From NCBI RefSeq assembly GCF_018919145.1, contig NZ_JAHLQJ010000020.1, positions 1-64,000 on the forward strand: 64,000 bases of DNA, written 5' to 3'. Each line of letters begins with the position of its first letter. Within the stretch, counting starts at the first letter, position 1. Below are positions 1 to 8,399 of the stretch, piece after piece. Origin of the DNA: Paenibacillus brevis (GTDB taxonomy: Bacteria; Bacillota; Bacilli; Paenibacillales; Paenibacillaceae). The notes below the pieces were generated by a model, which was not told where the DNA came from, made no database searches, and saw only the letters and a program-made list of their open reading frames with translations. Position numbers and translations under genes: made by a program.

Positions 1-12
1 CCAAAAGCAAAC

Positions 13-40
13 GGCACAGGGGTTATCCCCGTGCCATTTT
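13..40 (+). terminator. Rho-independent terminator of an upstream gene
   Basis: GGCAC-A-GGGG and CCCC-GTGCC arms around TTAT, followed by ATTTT. It ends a transcript whose gene lies left of the window. Confidence 0.75.
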
Positions 41-152
41 AAATTTCATTGACTTCTTGGTTTTGAAATTACCCTAACTTAATGACATTGGCCAATGGGC
101 CCCTCTTTTTTTATTTATCAGATAATTCCTGAAAGGAATTTCTGCTATGATG

Positions 153-181
153 TTGACAGTATTAATAAAATAGGCTAAATT
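153..181 (+). promoter_or_regulatory. SigA-type promoter of the LacI regulator gene
   Basis: A perfect -35 TTGACA (153-158) is followed 17 bases later by TAAATT (176-181), a 4/6 match to the -10 consensus. The operator palindrome at 186-199 sits at the expected transcription start, an arrangement that suggests autorepression. Confidence 0.6.
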
Positions 182-185
182 GAAA

Positions 186-199
186 TGGTATCGATACCA
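186..199. promoter_or_regulatory. LacI-type operator, perfect palindrome TGGTATCGATACCA
   Basis: A 14-base perfect palindrome just downstream of the promoter. Close copies occur at 1295-1308 (before the sugar-binding protein gene) and 9565-9578 (before the PHP operon). The central CG and symmetry are typical of LacI-family operators. Confidence 0.7.
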
Positions 200-220
200 A
201 ATTGTAATGGGGAATTAACG

Positions 221-1240
221 ATGGCGAATGCAAATATTAGTGATGTTGCCGCATTGGCAAAAGTTTCAGTGACGACAGTTTCTAGAGTCCTGAATGAAAG
301 CGCTTCAGTAAGTCACAAGACGAGGGTCAAGGTCCAAGAGGCCATTGAGACACTCAACTATAAGCGCAGCGATTTGGCTAGAGGCTTGAGGATTAATGAA
401 ACAAAGACCATTGGAGTTATCATTTCCAATATTCTTAACCCATTCTTCACCCGTATGGTCAGAGGGATTGAAGATGTCTCGCAAAATTATAACTATAATA
501 TCGTTTTGTGCAACACTGATGAACAACCGGAAAAAGAAAGAAAATGTCTGGACATGCTGTTGAGCAAAAATGTTGATGGACTGATCATTGCGGGAACAGG
601 CGGAATGAATGACTATACTCGCCTGGAGAATGGCTTTCCAACGGTATTTGTTGACCGAAGACCGGACGACAAGTACAAGGGCCGCTTCGACACCGTTTTG
701 GTCGACAACATTAATGGCAGCGCGGAAGCTGTTGAACATCTTATTGACTCTGGCTACAAAAGAATCGGAGTCATCGCGGGCTCCAATGAATCTACCACCG
801 GTTATGAACGTTTTCTGGGTTATAAAAAAGCACTTAAAAATAGAGGTATCCCGGAGGATGAAAGCCTGATCAAGTATGGCAACTTTCTTGGCAATATGGC
901 TGATCAACTCACCAAGGAACTGCTGGAGGCGAACTGTGACTCCATTTTTGTAACCAACAATATGATTATGCTAGGTGTTCTTGAAGCGGTGAAAAAGTTA
1001 GGCATGAGGATTCCGGATGATGTGGGTTTGGTCGTCTTCGATGATGTGGAGTGGATGCAATATATTCAACCAAGCTTCACCGCTGTGGCTCAACCTACCT
1101 ATCAAATCGGCTTGACCGCCATGACTGTGCTTATGGACCGCATTTTAAACAAGAATGAAGAAGCACCAAAGGAAATCGTACTGCCTGTAAGCTTAATACA
1201 GAGAGAATCGTCCAGAAAACAGAATCAAAGCATTGTATAG
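221..1240 (+). CDS. LacI-family transcriptional regulator of the adjacent sugar operon
   Basis: A 339-residue DNA-binding repressor. The N-terminal LacI helix-turn-helix (ISDVAALAKVSVTTVSRVLN) is followed by the hinge region (NYKRSDLARGL) and a periplasmic-binding-protein-like effector domain from about residue 60 to 325. The ATG at 221 is chosen because GGGGAA at 209-214 precedes it by six bases; an in-frame ATG at 185 lies inside the operator and has no ribosome site. The gene has its own promoter, operator and terminator and precedes an RbsB-A-C-like importer, so it probably represses that operon and itself. The inducer is unknown; a pentose or aldose related to the downstream isomerase substrate is a guess. 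Confidence 0.9.
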   Translation: MANANISDVAALAKVSVTTVSRVLNESASVSHKTRVKVQEAIETLNYKRSDLARGLRINETKTIGVIISNILNPFFTRMVRGIEDVSQNYNYNIVLCNTDEQPEKERKCLDMLLSKNVDGLIIAGTGGMNDYTRLENGFPTVFVDRRPDDKYKGRFDTVLVDNINGSAEAVEHLIDSGYKRIGVIAGSNESTTGYERFLGYKKALKNRGIPEDESLIKYGNFLGNMADQLTKELLEANCDSIFVTNNMIMLGVLEAVKKLGMRIPDDVGLVVFDDVEWMQYIQPSFTAVAQPTYQIGLTAMTVLMDRILNKNEEAPKEIVLPVSLIQRESSRKQNQSIV

Positions 1241-1256
1241 TACAATGCGCTTTTTT
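1230..1256 (+). terminator. Terminator overlapping the stop codon of the LacI gene
   Basis: GCATTGTA-TAG-TACAATGC hairpin followed by GC and six T. The loop is the TAG stop codon itself. It separates the regulator transcript from the importer operon. Confidence 0.75.
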
Positions 1257-1294
1257 ATATATTAATGAAACCGCTGTCATTTTATAGGTATAAA

Positions 1295-1308
1295 TGGTAT
1301 CGATTTCA
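1295..1308. promoter_or_regulatory. LacI-type operator (TGGTATCGATTTCA) before the importer operon
   Basis: The left half matches the 186-199 operator exactly and the right half is degenerate. It overlaps the end of a possible -10 element (TATAAA, 1289-1294) and lies 33 bases before the binding-protein start codon. Confidence 0.6.
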
Positions 1309-1341
1309 TTTCTATAAATAAATCAAAAGGGAGAGTTCAAA

Positions 1342-2319
1342 ATGCACAAGAATAAGTTCATGTCGCTTGTAGCCGTTGTCGTCCTCGCACTTCTTACTGT
1401 CAGTTTATCTGCTTGCGGGAATAAAGCATCTGATCCGAACAGCAATGCAACGGGCGGGTCTGATTCGCAAAAGCAAATTGTCATTGGGGTATCGCTTATG
1501 ACGCTCAATAGCCCCTACTTTGAAGCCATGAAGCGGGGGTTGGAAGAACAAGCAGCTGAAAAAAATGTCAAGGTTGTCGTTACAGATGCACAGCTTAAAG
1601 TTGCAGATCAGGTTTCGACGGTTGAAAACCTGATCGCTCAAAAGGTTGACGTTATTTTGCTCAATGCAGTCGATTCGGCGGCAGTCGCTCCCGCAGTAGA
1701 AGCGGCCAACAATGCCAATATCCCGATTATCGCACTGGATGTGGCTCCGTCATCGGGGGAAGTCGTGTCGCTTGTGGCTTCGAACAACAAGACAGCAGGG
1801 GTCACAGCAGGAGTTTATGTGGCTGAAAGACTGGGCGGAAAAGGCAAAGTGGCTATCCTTGGCGGGCCTCCAATCAGTTCGTTTACAGATCGGATTGCCG
1901 GATTTAAAGAAGAAATGGCCAAGCACCCCGACATTGAAATCGTTCGCGAGAAAAATGTGGTTGAGAACAGTACCGATAAGTTTATGGAAGCGGCAGATAA
2001 TATGCTGACGTCCATTCCAGACCTTGATGCCATATTTGCAGTCAACGATTTTGGCGCTATAGCCGTTGACAGCATCGTAGCGTCCTCTAAGAAGGAGTTC
2101 AAAGTGTTCTCCATTGGTGTGGATGGTATGCCGGATGCCATCAAAGCAATTATGGAAGGCGAGGTCGTTGGAGGCTCGGTCGCCCAGCAGCCTGCCGAAA
2201 TGGGCAAGTTAGGAATCGATACCGCGCTTGATTATTTAAACGGCAAAACACCGCCATCCGTTATTGATGTTCCCGTTAAACTTCTGACGAAAGATAATGC
2301 GCAATTCTTTGCATGGTAA
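1342..2319 (+). CDS. Sugar ABC transporter substrate-binding lipoprotein (RbsB/YtfQ-like)
   Basis: A 325-residue extracellular binding protein of the Peripla_BP_4 (ribose/galactofuranose) class. It starts with a lipoprotein signal peptide ending in the lipobox LSAC (Cys about residue 25), so it is predicted to be lipid-anchored on the outer face of the membrane. The mature part begins IVIGVSLMTLNSPYF, the usual first strand of this fold. AGGGAGAG precedes the ATG. It is the first gene of an operon with the ATPase and permease, and the operator at 1295 indicates control by the LacI protein upstream. The substrate cannot be read from the sequence. Confidence 0.92.
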   Translation: MHKNKFMSLVAVVVLALLTVSLSACGNKASDPNSNATGGSDSQKQIVIGVSLMTLNSPYFEAMKRGLEEQAAEKNVKVVVTDAQLKVADQVSTVENLIAQKVDVILLNAVDSAAVAPAVEAANNANIPIIALDVAPSSGEVVSLVASNNKTAGVTAGVYVAERLGGKGKVAILGGPPISSFTDRIAGFKEEMAKHPDIEIVREKNVVENSTDKFMEAADNMLTSIPDLDAIFAVNDFGAIAVDSIVASSKKEFKVFSIGVDGMPDAIKAIMEGEVVGGSVAQQPAEMGKLGIDTALDYLNGKTPPSVIDVPVKLLTKDNAQFFAW

Positions 2320-2390
2320 TTATGGTGTTGCAGGTTATGCGGCTGTCTAAGCTGCCGCATAACCTATTCCCGAGATGAAATGAGGTGACC

Positions 2391-3890
2391 ATGGTGAGGG
2401 ACCATATGCTCAAAATGACCGGGGTAACCAAAAAGTTCCCTGGAGTAACGGCATTATCAAACGTCAATTTTCAGCTAGGAAAAGGGGAGGTTCACGCTCT
2501 GGTAGGGGCCAACGGTGCTGGGAAATCAACCTTGATTAAAGTGCTGGCAGGAGCCCATCGGCCCGAAGAAGGCACCATTGAATTGAAAGGGGAGCAGGTG
2601 TATTTCGAGAACCCGTCCGATGCCAAAAAAAGAGGGATTGGCGTCATTTACCAAGAGTTCACTCTCCTCCCGGAGCTGGATGTTGCCAAAAATATCTTTT
2701 ACGCATCGGAGCCGACTTATGGAGCAGGTTTATTCGTAAATTGGAAAAAGGTTTACGAGGACGCCCGGAAGTTGATTGACAAATTCGGTCTGAATTTAGA
2801 TGTGACGGCCAGAGTATCCTCGCTGAGTACGGCTGCACAGCAAATGGTTGAAATCGCCAAAGCCCTGTCTCTTAATGCCGAGGTGCTAGTCATGGATGAG
2901 CCCACAGCGACGCTGACCGTCCACGAGGTTGAGAGGTTGTTTGAAATCATCAAGGATTTGAAATCCAGAGGGGTATCCATCATTTATATCTCTCACAGAC
3001 TGGAAGAAATTTTGGAAATTTGCGACAAGCTTACGGTTTTGCGAAGCGGTACCATGGTAGGCGGCATGGATATCAAGGACGCCACCAAGGACAATATCAT
3101 CAGTATGATGATCGGAAACGCGATGCAGAAGCCGGAAAAGCCCGGATATTATGTGCAGGACGAGACGGCACTTGAAATTAAAGGATTAAGCAATGAGAAT
3201 GTCACGGATATTCATTTGAATGTCAGAAAAGGCGAAGTGATCGGATTAGCCGGATTGGTAGGAGCAGGCAGAACAGAGCTTGTACGTGCCTTGTTCGGGG
3301 CTGATCCGATTCGGGAAGGCCAAATTATCGTCAATGGGAAATCCGTAACGATATCGAGCCCGCGGCAGGCCATTCAACACCGGATCGGGCTGCTGCCGGA
3401 AAGCAGAAAAGAGCAAGGCTTGCTGATGAATTTGAATGTCCGCAGGAACACCACGTTTGCTACGCTCAAGAAATTTTCACGGGGGCCGTTTATTTCAAAG
3501 CAGCGGGAGAAGGAGCAGGTCAAAGACTACATTTCCCGTCTGAAGATTAAAACTCCGGATACGGAGTTCATGGTGGTCAATCTGAGCGGTGGAAATCAGC
3601 AGAAAATTGTTCTGGCCAAATGGCTTTGCAATGAATGCAACATTCTGATTCTGGACGAGCCCACCCGTGGGGTTGATGTACCGGCCAAAGAAGAAATATT
3701 TCAGGAAATCAATAATCTCGTGAAAAGCGGGAAATCGATCATATTCATTTCCTCTGAGCTGGATGAAATCCTGAGAGTCAGCGATCGGATTTATACGATG
3801 TATAAAGGCCGGATCACGGGTGAGCTCGACCGTGAGAACGTGACGATGAACACAATGATGCACTTGATAACAGGAGGAGATCAACATTAA
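2391..3890 (+). CDS. Sugar ABC transporter ATP-binding protein (RbsA/MglA-like, two ABC domains)
   Basis: A 499-residue protein with two fused ABC domains, the normal size for the RbsA class. The first has Walker A GANGAGKST, a divergent signature (LSTAAQQ) and Walker B VLVMDEPTATL. The second has the degenerate loop GLVGAGRTE and the signature LSGGNQQ. It energises uptake of the sugar captured by the preceding lipoprotein. ATG 2391 follows GAGGTGA; an in-frame GTG (2385) and ATG 2406 (MLKMTGVTKKF, closest to family N-termini) are alternatives. Its stop TAA overlaps the unusual ATT start of the permease gene. Confidence 0.93.
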   Translation: MVRDHMLKMTGVTKKFPGVTALSNVNFQLGKGEVHALVGANGAGKSTLIKVLAGAHRPEEGTIELKGEQVYFENPSDAKKRGIGVIYQEFTLLPELDVAKNIFYASEPTYGAGLFVNWKKVYEDARKLIDKFGLNLDVTARVSSLSTAAQQMVEIAKALSLNAEVLVMDEPTATLTVHEVERLFEIIKDLKSRGVSIIYISHRLEEILEICDKLTVLRSGTMVGGMDIKDATKDNIISMMIGNAMQKPEKPGYYVQDETALEIKGLSNENVTDIHLNVRKGEVIGLAGLVGAGRTELVRALFGADPIREGQIIVNGKSVTISSPRQAIQHRIGLLPESRKEQGLLMNLNVRRNTTFATLKKFSRGPFISKQREKEQVKDYISRLKIKTPDTEFMVVNLSGGNQQKIVLAKWLCNECNILILDEPTRGVDVPAKEEIFQEINNLVKSGKSIIFISSELDEILRVSDRIYTMYKGRITGELDRENVTMNTMMHLITGGDQH

Positions 3891-4878
3891 ACGCGATGGC
3901 AAAGAAGAGCAGAAGCTGGAGCCTGCCACCAAGACAGCCTGGCTTCAACTGACCAAACAACGTGAATTTGCTGCTTTTGTCGGCTTGCTTGTATTAATTG
4001 TTGGATTCAGCATAGCGAGCCCTGATTTCTTTACGACATACAATTTGATGAACATCATGAGACAGGCCTCGATTATTGCCCTCTTGGCTATTGGCATGAC
4101 CTTCGTCATCATTGCAGGCGGGATTGACTTATCCGTTGGGGCTATCGCTTCCATATCAGGAACCCTGGCCGCCCAGGTCATGATATCCTCCGGTGGCGGA
4201 GTGTTCATTGGTGTGTTAACCGGACTAGGTGTGGGGATTGGCGTGGGCTTCATCAACGGCTTGATTATATCGAAATTTAAAGTGCCGCCTATTATCGCCA
4301 CGCTTGCATTAATGAGCGTTTCCCAAGGCTTGGCACTGGCAGTCACCGGGGGCTATCCCGTCTCAGGCTTGCCGGATTCCTTTGCCTGGTTGGGCAGAGG
4401 TTTTGTCGGGGTAGTGCCGATTCCGGTCATCATTTTGCTGCTTATGTACATTGTTGCCCATATCATTCTCAATCACACAAAATTCGGTGCTTATGTATTC
4501 GGCCTCGGTGGAAATGAGGAAGCAACGAGACTTGCGGGGTTGAACGTCAACAAGATCAAGATTTGGGTGTACGTTGTCAGCGGGATCACGGCTGCTGTCA
4601 GCGGTTTGATTCTGGCATCGAGACTAGGCTCGGGACAGCCCCTTGCCGGGCAAGGCATGGAGCTTAATGCCATCGCCGCAGTTGTCATCGGCGGAGCAAG
4701 TGTAGCCGGGGGCGTAGGCGGGGTGATCGGAAGCTTGATCGGTGCGCTGATTATGAGCGTATTGAACAACGGACTGGATCTCATGAACATCAACTCTTAT
4801 TATCAAATGATCTTTACGGGGATCATCTTGGCTCTTGCTGTAGCGTCACAGAGCAAAAAGCAGAAAAGAGGTAGATAA
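3886..4878 (+). CDS. Sugar ABC transporter permease (RbsC-like), apparent ATT start
   Basis: A 330-residue membrane permease of the BPD_transp_2 family with about nine hydrophobic segments and the conserved AGGIDLSVG and GGASVAGG stretches. Reading from ATT 3886 gives the normal RbsC length with a charged cytoplasmic N-terminus (IKRDGKEEQKLE). A strong AGGAGGAG (3872-3879) sits six bases before ATT, and no ATG or GTG exists in this frame before the first membrane helix. The next candidate, TTG 3985, would begin inside helix 1 with no ribosome site. The ATG at 3896 is out of frame. The ATTAA overlap with the ATPase stop suggests translational coupling. Confidence 0.85.
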   Translation: MKRDGKEEQKLEPATKTAWLQLTKQREFAAFVGLLVLIVGFSIASPDFFTTYNLMNIMRQASIIALLAIGMTFVIIAGGIDLSVGAIASISGTLAAQVMISSGGGVFIGVLTGLGVGIGVGFINGLIISKFKVPPIIATLALMSVSQGLALAVTGGYPVSGLPDSFAWLGRGFVGVVPIPVIILLLMYIVAHIILNHTKFGAYVFGLGGNEEATRLAGLNVNKIKIWVYVVSGITAAVSGLILASRLGSGQPLAGQGMELNAIAAVVIGGASVAGGVGGVIGSLIGALIMSVLNNGLDLMNINSYYQMIFTGIILALAVASQSKKQKRGR

Positions 4879-4879
4879 G

Positions 4880-6199
4880 ATGGGCGCAAGCATCAGGCAA
4901 CAACTGGATCAATATTTGACGGAGAAAAAAGAGCACCATGTGGATTTCTTAAAGCAATTAGTTGGCTTTGACAGCCGTATCGTTAACGATGGCCTGACAG
5001 GCAAGGAAGGGGATATTCAAAGGTTTATTGCCAATAAACTATCCGAAATAGGTGCGGACGAGCTCGATATATTTGAACCTGAGAACGATAGAATCAAGGA
5101 TTTACCCGGGTTCAACCCAAATCATGATTACACGGACAGACCTAATGTGGTCGCTATTTTCAAAGGGAGCGGAGGCGGAAGGTCTCTCTTGATTAACGGC
5201 CATTGCGATGTGGTAGATACGGGCAATGAGAGTCTTTGGACAAGCGGGCCATTCTCCTGTGCGGAGAGAGACGGATATTTGTTTGGAAGAGGCACGGCCG
5301 ATATGAAGGGCGGTCTGGGAGCAGCCATCTTGGCGCTTGAGGCAATTCAGGAGCTGGGGATCAAGCTGGCGGGAGATGTTATCTTCACCTCGGTTGTTGA
5401 CGAAGAAGCCGGTGGAAACGGTACATTGGCCTGTGTGGAGAAGGGCTATCGCGCAGACGGGGCTATCATTATGGAGCCGACCGGCCTGGAGGTTCACGCC
5501 GCGAACCGAGGCGCCTTCCTGGCGGAATTCAAGGTAGTCGGAAGACCGGTTCACGCCAGCCTGAAGGGATTCGGTGTTAATGCGATCGATAAGGCGTACA
5601 AGCTGATTAGTGCTTTGTATGAGCTGGAGAAGTCCTGGCTGCTCACCAAGAAACACCCGCTATTGTCAAATCCCACGATTAATGTGGGCCAGATTATGGG
5701 CGGAGATGGCGCGTCGATTGTAGCAGGCGAGTGTACTGTACGGTTTGATGTGGAATTCTTCCCGCGTGAGTATGATGTCGAGGGGCAAGAGTCGATTGTT
5801 GATAAGAACCAGGTAAAGCAAGAGGTGCAGGATTGGCTGACAAGGGCATGCGAGGGTGACGAATGGCTGCGTGAGCATCCTGTCCAAATCCATTGGTACC
5901 AGGAGACCTCGGCATTTCAGACCGACTTGGATCATCCCTTGGTGACCACCGCGCTGGACTCGATCAAACGCTCACTTGGCCAAGTAACCTTGTCCGGATT
6001 TCCGGCAGGATGCGACGGAGTCTACCTGGCTAATATAGGCCGGATGCCGGTCATTATTTTCGGCCCGGGCCGCATTCATCAAGCGCATACCATTAACGAA
6101 TATCTCGAAGTTAGGCAATATATAGATCATATCAAAGCAACAGCCAACTTTATTATCGATTGGGTAGGAATTGCAGGAGGCGTTGAAATTGATCAGTAA
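4880..6199 (+). CDS. M20-family metallopeptidase/deacylase (ArgE/DapE/carboxypeptidase class)
   Basis: A 439-residue cytoplasmic zinc amidohydrolase. Visible M20 motifs in order are the metal ligand GHCDVVDTG, GRGTADMKGG, the catalytic DEEAGGNG, a later Glu (IIMEPTGLEVH) and the C-terminal HQAHTINEYL. The lid (dimerisation) domain lies between about residues 210 and 330. The family hydrolyses N-acyl amino acids, succinyl-diaminopimelate or short peptides, and the exact substrate cannot be assigned. It follows the permease by one base, so its substrate is probably the imported compound or an intermediate from it. The next gene overlaps its 3' end by 11 bases. Confidence 0.88.
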   Translation: MGASIRQQLDQYLTEKKEHHVDFLKQLVGFDSRIVNDGLTGKEGDIQRFIANKLSEIGADELDIFEPENDRIKDLPGFNPNHDYTDRPNVVAIFKGSGGGRSLLINGHCDVVDTGNESLWTSGPFSCAERDGYLFGRGTADMKGGLGAAILALEAIQELGIKLAGDVIFTSVVDEEAGGNGTLACVEKGYRADGAIIMEPTGLEVHAANRGAFLAEFKVVGRPVHASLKGFGVNAIDKAYKLISALYELEKSWLLTKKHPLLSNPTINVGQIMGGDGASIVAGECTVRFDVEFFPREYDVEGQESIVDKNQVKQEVQDWLTRACEGDEWLREHPVQIHWYQETSAFQTDLDHPLVTTALDSIKRSLGQVTLSGFPAGCDGVYLANIGRMPVIIFGPGRIHQAHTINEYLEVRQYIDHIKATANFIIDWVGIAGGVEIDQ

Positions 6200-6731
6200 A
6201 CAACAGTACGAAGAAATCAAAGAACAAGTGCTGGGGTACTTAGCCCAAGCAAACATCGCCGTTACCAAGGAAGAAAGCGATCGGATCGAGGTAGCCGATT
6301 TTGGGCTTAATGATATCTATAATAACGGCTTGCAGCTATTGGAGTATGTCAATACAAGCCGGGTATGCGCGAAGGAGCTCGTGATGCTGCCCGGTCAAGC
6401 TTGTCCGGAGCATCGCCATCCCCCTTTCGGTAATTATATAGGCAAAGAGGAGACCTTCAGGTGCAGATTCGGCAAGGTTCATCTGTTTGTGGAGGGGGAA
6501 GCGATAGATCATCCACAGGCACAACCGCCCGAGAATGGCAAAGAATATTTCACGGTTCAACATGAAATTATTTTGTACCCGGGAGATCAATACACCATCC
6601 CTGTTGATACGCTCCATTGGTTTAGAGCCGGGGAAGATGGAGCGGTTATTACGGAGTTCAGTACAACAAGTTATGACGATTACGATATTTTTACGAACCC
6701 TGAAATTAAGAGAATTCCTGTGGTGGAGTAA
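6189..6731 (+). CDS. D-lyxose ketol-isomerase-like cupin
   Basis: A 180-residue single-domain cupin resembling the D-lyxose isomerase family (EC 5.3.1.15; Bacillus YdaE, E. coli z5688 type), which interconverts D-lyxose and D-xylulose with a bound Mn2+. The metal ligands are visible: His-x-His in PEHRHPP, Glu in GKEETF and a late His in VDTLHWF. TTG 6189 is chosen because AGGAGG (6175-6180) precedes it by eight bases; a more upstream TTG (6171) precedes that ribosome site. It overlaps the M20 gene. Within this operon it probably isomerises a sugar released from the imported substrate. Confidence 0.85.
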   Translation: MISKQQYEEIKEQVLGYLAQANIAVTKEESDRIEVADFGLNDIYNNGLQLLEYVNTSRVCAKELVMLPGQACPEHRHPPFGNYIGKEETFRCRFGKVHLFVEGEAIDHPQAQPPENGKEYFTVQHEIILYPGDQYTIPVDTLHWFRAGEDGAVITEFSTTSYDDYDIFTNPEIKRIPVVE

Positions 6732-6776
6732 CGTTCACTCTTAAAAATACAGTATGACTTATAGGAGGATTTATCT

Positions 6777-8129
6777 ATGTTTAATAGCGCGTTATGGAAG
6801 AAGCAGGCTGAGATTGTTGCTAAGGTACTTGAAAAAGCACCGAAATTTGATAAAGATTACCGGCTGCCCTTGGAAGAATTCGCAGAGCGGCAGCAAAAAG
6901 TATGGCAGGCCGTCAAGGCGGCTGGTTTTGACTGCGGCATCGTGTACTCAGATGAGCATTACTGTGGCGATGTTCCCTACCTCGGGGGGAATAACAATAT
7001 TATCGTGGAGCCGATCGCAGGCGTTATTACGGAGAGCGGGTTTCATTTTATCGCTGGTCTGGAGAGCGGGACGGTAGCAGAGCAATTCTATCGCCGTTCA
7101 GGGGCAAAGATGAATAAAGTGGATATCTTAAAGATTGACGATCCCCACTACCCTGAGGGCTTGGTCCGCCCTGAGCAGATTATTGAAGCAGCCTGTGGAA
7201 GGAAGCCAAAGAAAATCGGGCTGCTTACCACCCGGTACGTGTTCCCAGTCAGCCTGTACAATGTGTTGCGAAACTATGTAGGTGAAGAGAACATTGAGGA
7301 TATTTCCGAGAAATATCACGAGATCAAATATGAGAAGTCAGAGCGGGAGATGCGTCTGATCGAAGAAGGCAGTAAAATGTGTGATGTGATGATGGAGGGC
7401 ATGCTTAGAATTCTGCGCCCGGGGATGTATGAGACCCAGGTGGCACAGTGGGGATACGCGATTGCTCATGAGCTTGGCGCCGAAGAGATGGGATTCAAGG
7501 TGATGGTCACCGCGGGAGACTCCAATAAAACGATGGTAGGCCGCGCATCCAACAATGTTATTAAGGAAGGAGATATCGTTCATATCGGCGTTTCTCCGAA
7601 GCGGGATGGTTTGTGTGCGGCAGAGCGGGCATCGGTCGTCTGTGTGAAGGACCCATCGCTGGTTCCTGCTGAACAGAAGGTATGGTTTGATTTTCTGGAG
7701 GGGGCGTTCCACGCAGGAGTTGCGCAGTTCCGCAAGATTGCTGAACAAGACCTGCTCGGTAATACTCATGAACAGGCCATGATTGACTATTATAACAGCA
7801 AGGCGGAGGAGATGAGCCAGAAGACGGGCATTGTCTTCAAGGATTTTGCTGAGCTTAAGGGCTATGTGACCACCCATAACTCCGGGTATACGGAATGCCA
7901 GGAATTTTATGGTGCCCTTTCACTTGACTTCAACAAGCCGCTGGCCAACAGAATGGTCATGATGATGGACACGGGAATCAAAGGCTATGGAAGCAGCTGG
8001 AATGATACGGTAATCAAGGATATTGACTATCTTGTCATTGAGAAAACATTAGGCAAATACGGCAAAGAGGTTCGGATTCTGAACGATCTGCCGGTCAACC
8101 TTCAACATTTGGTCGGCGAGGCGTTTTAA
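6777..8129 (+). CDS. M24-family (creatinase/aminopeptidase P fold) protein, metal site apparently degenerate
   Basis: A 450-residue protein with a creatinase-type N-terminal domain (about 1-190) and a pita-bread M24 domain (about 195-430). In metal-dependent M24 enzymes two aspartates are expected within VxxDxG...SDxxRT; here the region reads GDIVHIGVSPKRDG and then AAERAS, so both appear lost. The C-terminal Glu ligands are also not evident (MVMMMDTGIKG). Creatinase itself lacks metal, so a creatinase-like hydrolase or a non-catalytic homologue is possible. AGGAGG precedes the ATG. It is the last gene of the operon before the 8184 terminator. Confidence 0.82.
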   Translation: MFNSALWKKQAEIVAKVLEKAPKFDKDYRLPLEEFAERQQKVWQAVKAAGFDCGIVYSDEHYCGDVPYLGGNNNIIVEPIAGVITESGFHFIAGLESGTVAEQFYRRSGAKMNKVDILKIDDPHYPEGLVRPEQIIEAACGRKPKKIGLLTTRYVFPVSLYNVLRNYVGEENIEDISEKYHEIKYEKSEREMRLIEEGSKMCDVMMEGMLRILRPGMYETQVAQWGYAIAHELGAEEMGFKVMVTAGDSNKTMVGRASNNVIKEGDIVHIGVSPKRDGLCAAERASVVCVKDPSLVPAEQKVWFDFLEGAFHAGVAQFRKIAEQDLLGNTHEQAMIDYYNSKAEEMSQKTGIVFKDFAELKGYVTTHNSGYTECQEFYGALSLDFNKPLANRMVMMMDTGIKGYGSSWNDTVIKDIDYLVIEKTLGKYGKEVRILNDLPVNLQHLVGEAF

Positions 8130-8183
8130 AGAGACAACGTTATCGTTTATTATTGTACTGTAGTTCATTGGCATAGCTGTTCT

Positions 8184-8237
8184 AAAGAGGGTATCTCAAG
8201 GTCCTAAAAAGACGGAGAGACACCCTCTTTTTTTATG
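8184..8237 (+). terminator. Terminator of the sugar/M20/isomerase/M24 operon
   Basis: AAAGAGGGT-A-TCTC pairs with GAGA-C-ACCCTCTTT across a 20-base loop, followed by a T tract. It closes the operon begun at 1342. Confidence 0.8.
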
Positions 8238-8399
8238 ATGAGATAAGAGATAGTTATCAGGCGAACCGATTTTGCTGGAATTTACAAAAATGCTGAATAA
8301 ATAACATAGGCTTTACACTTCAAGTCGCAAGGGTCTGTATAATGAAATGTAATTTCTGTATGTTTCATCCGTACTGCTGTTGCCAAGGAGTGATCACAG

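Noticed and set aside
8130-8160. AACGTTATCGTT near-palindrome after the M24 gene as an operator of the second LacI protein
   Set aside because: Single imperfect occurrence about 240 bases from the gene and before the operon terminator; it does not match the GGTATCGAT motif.
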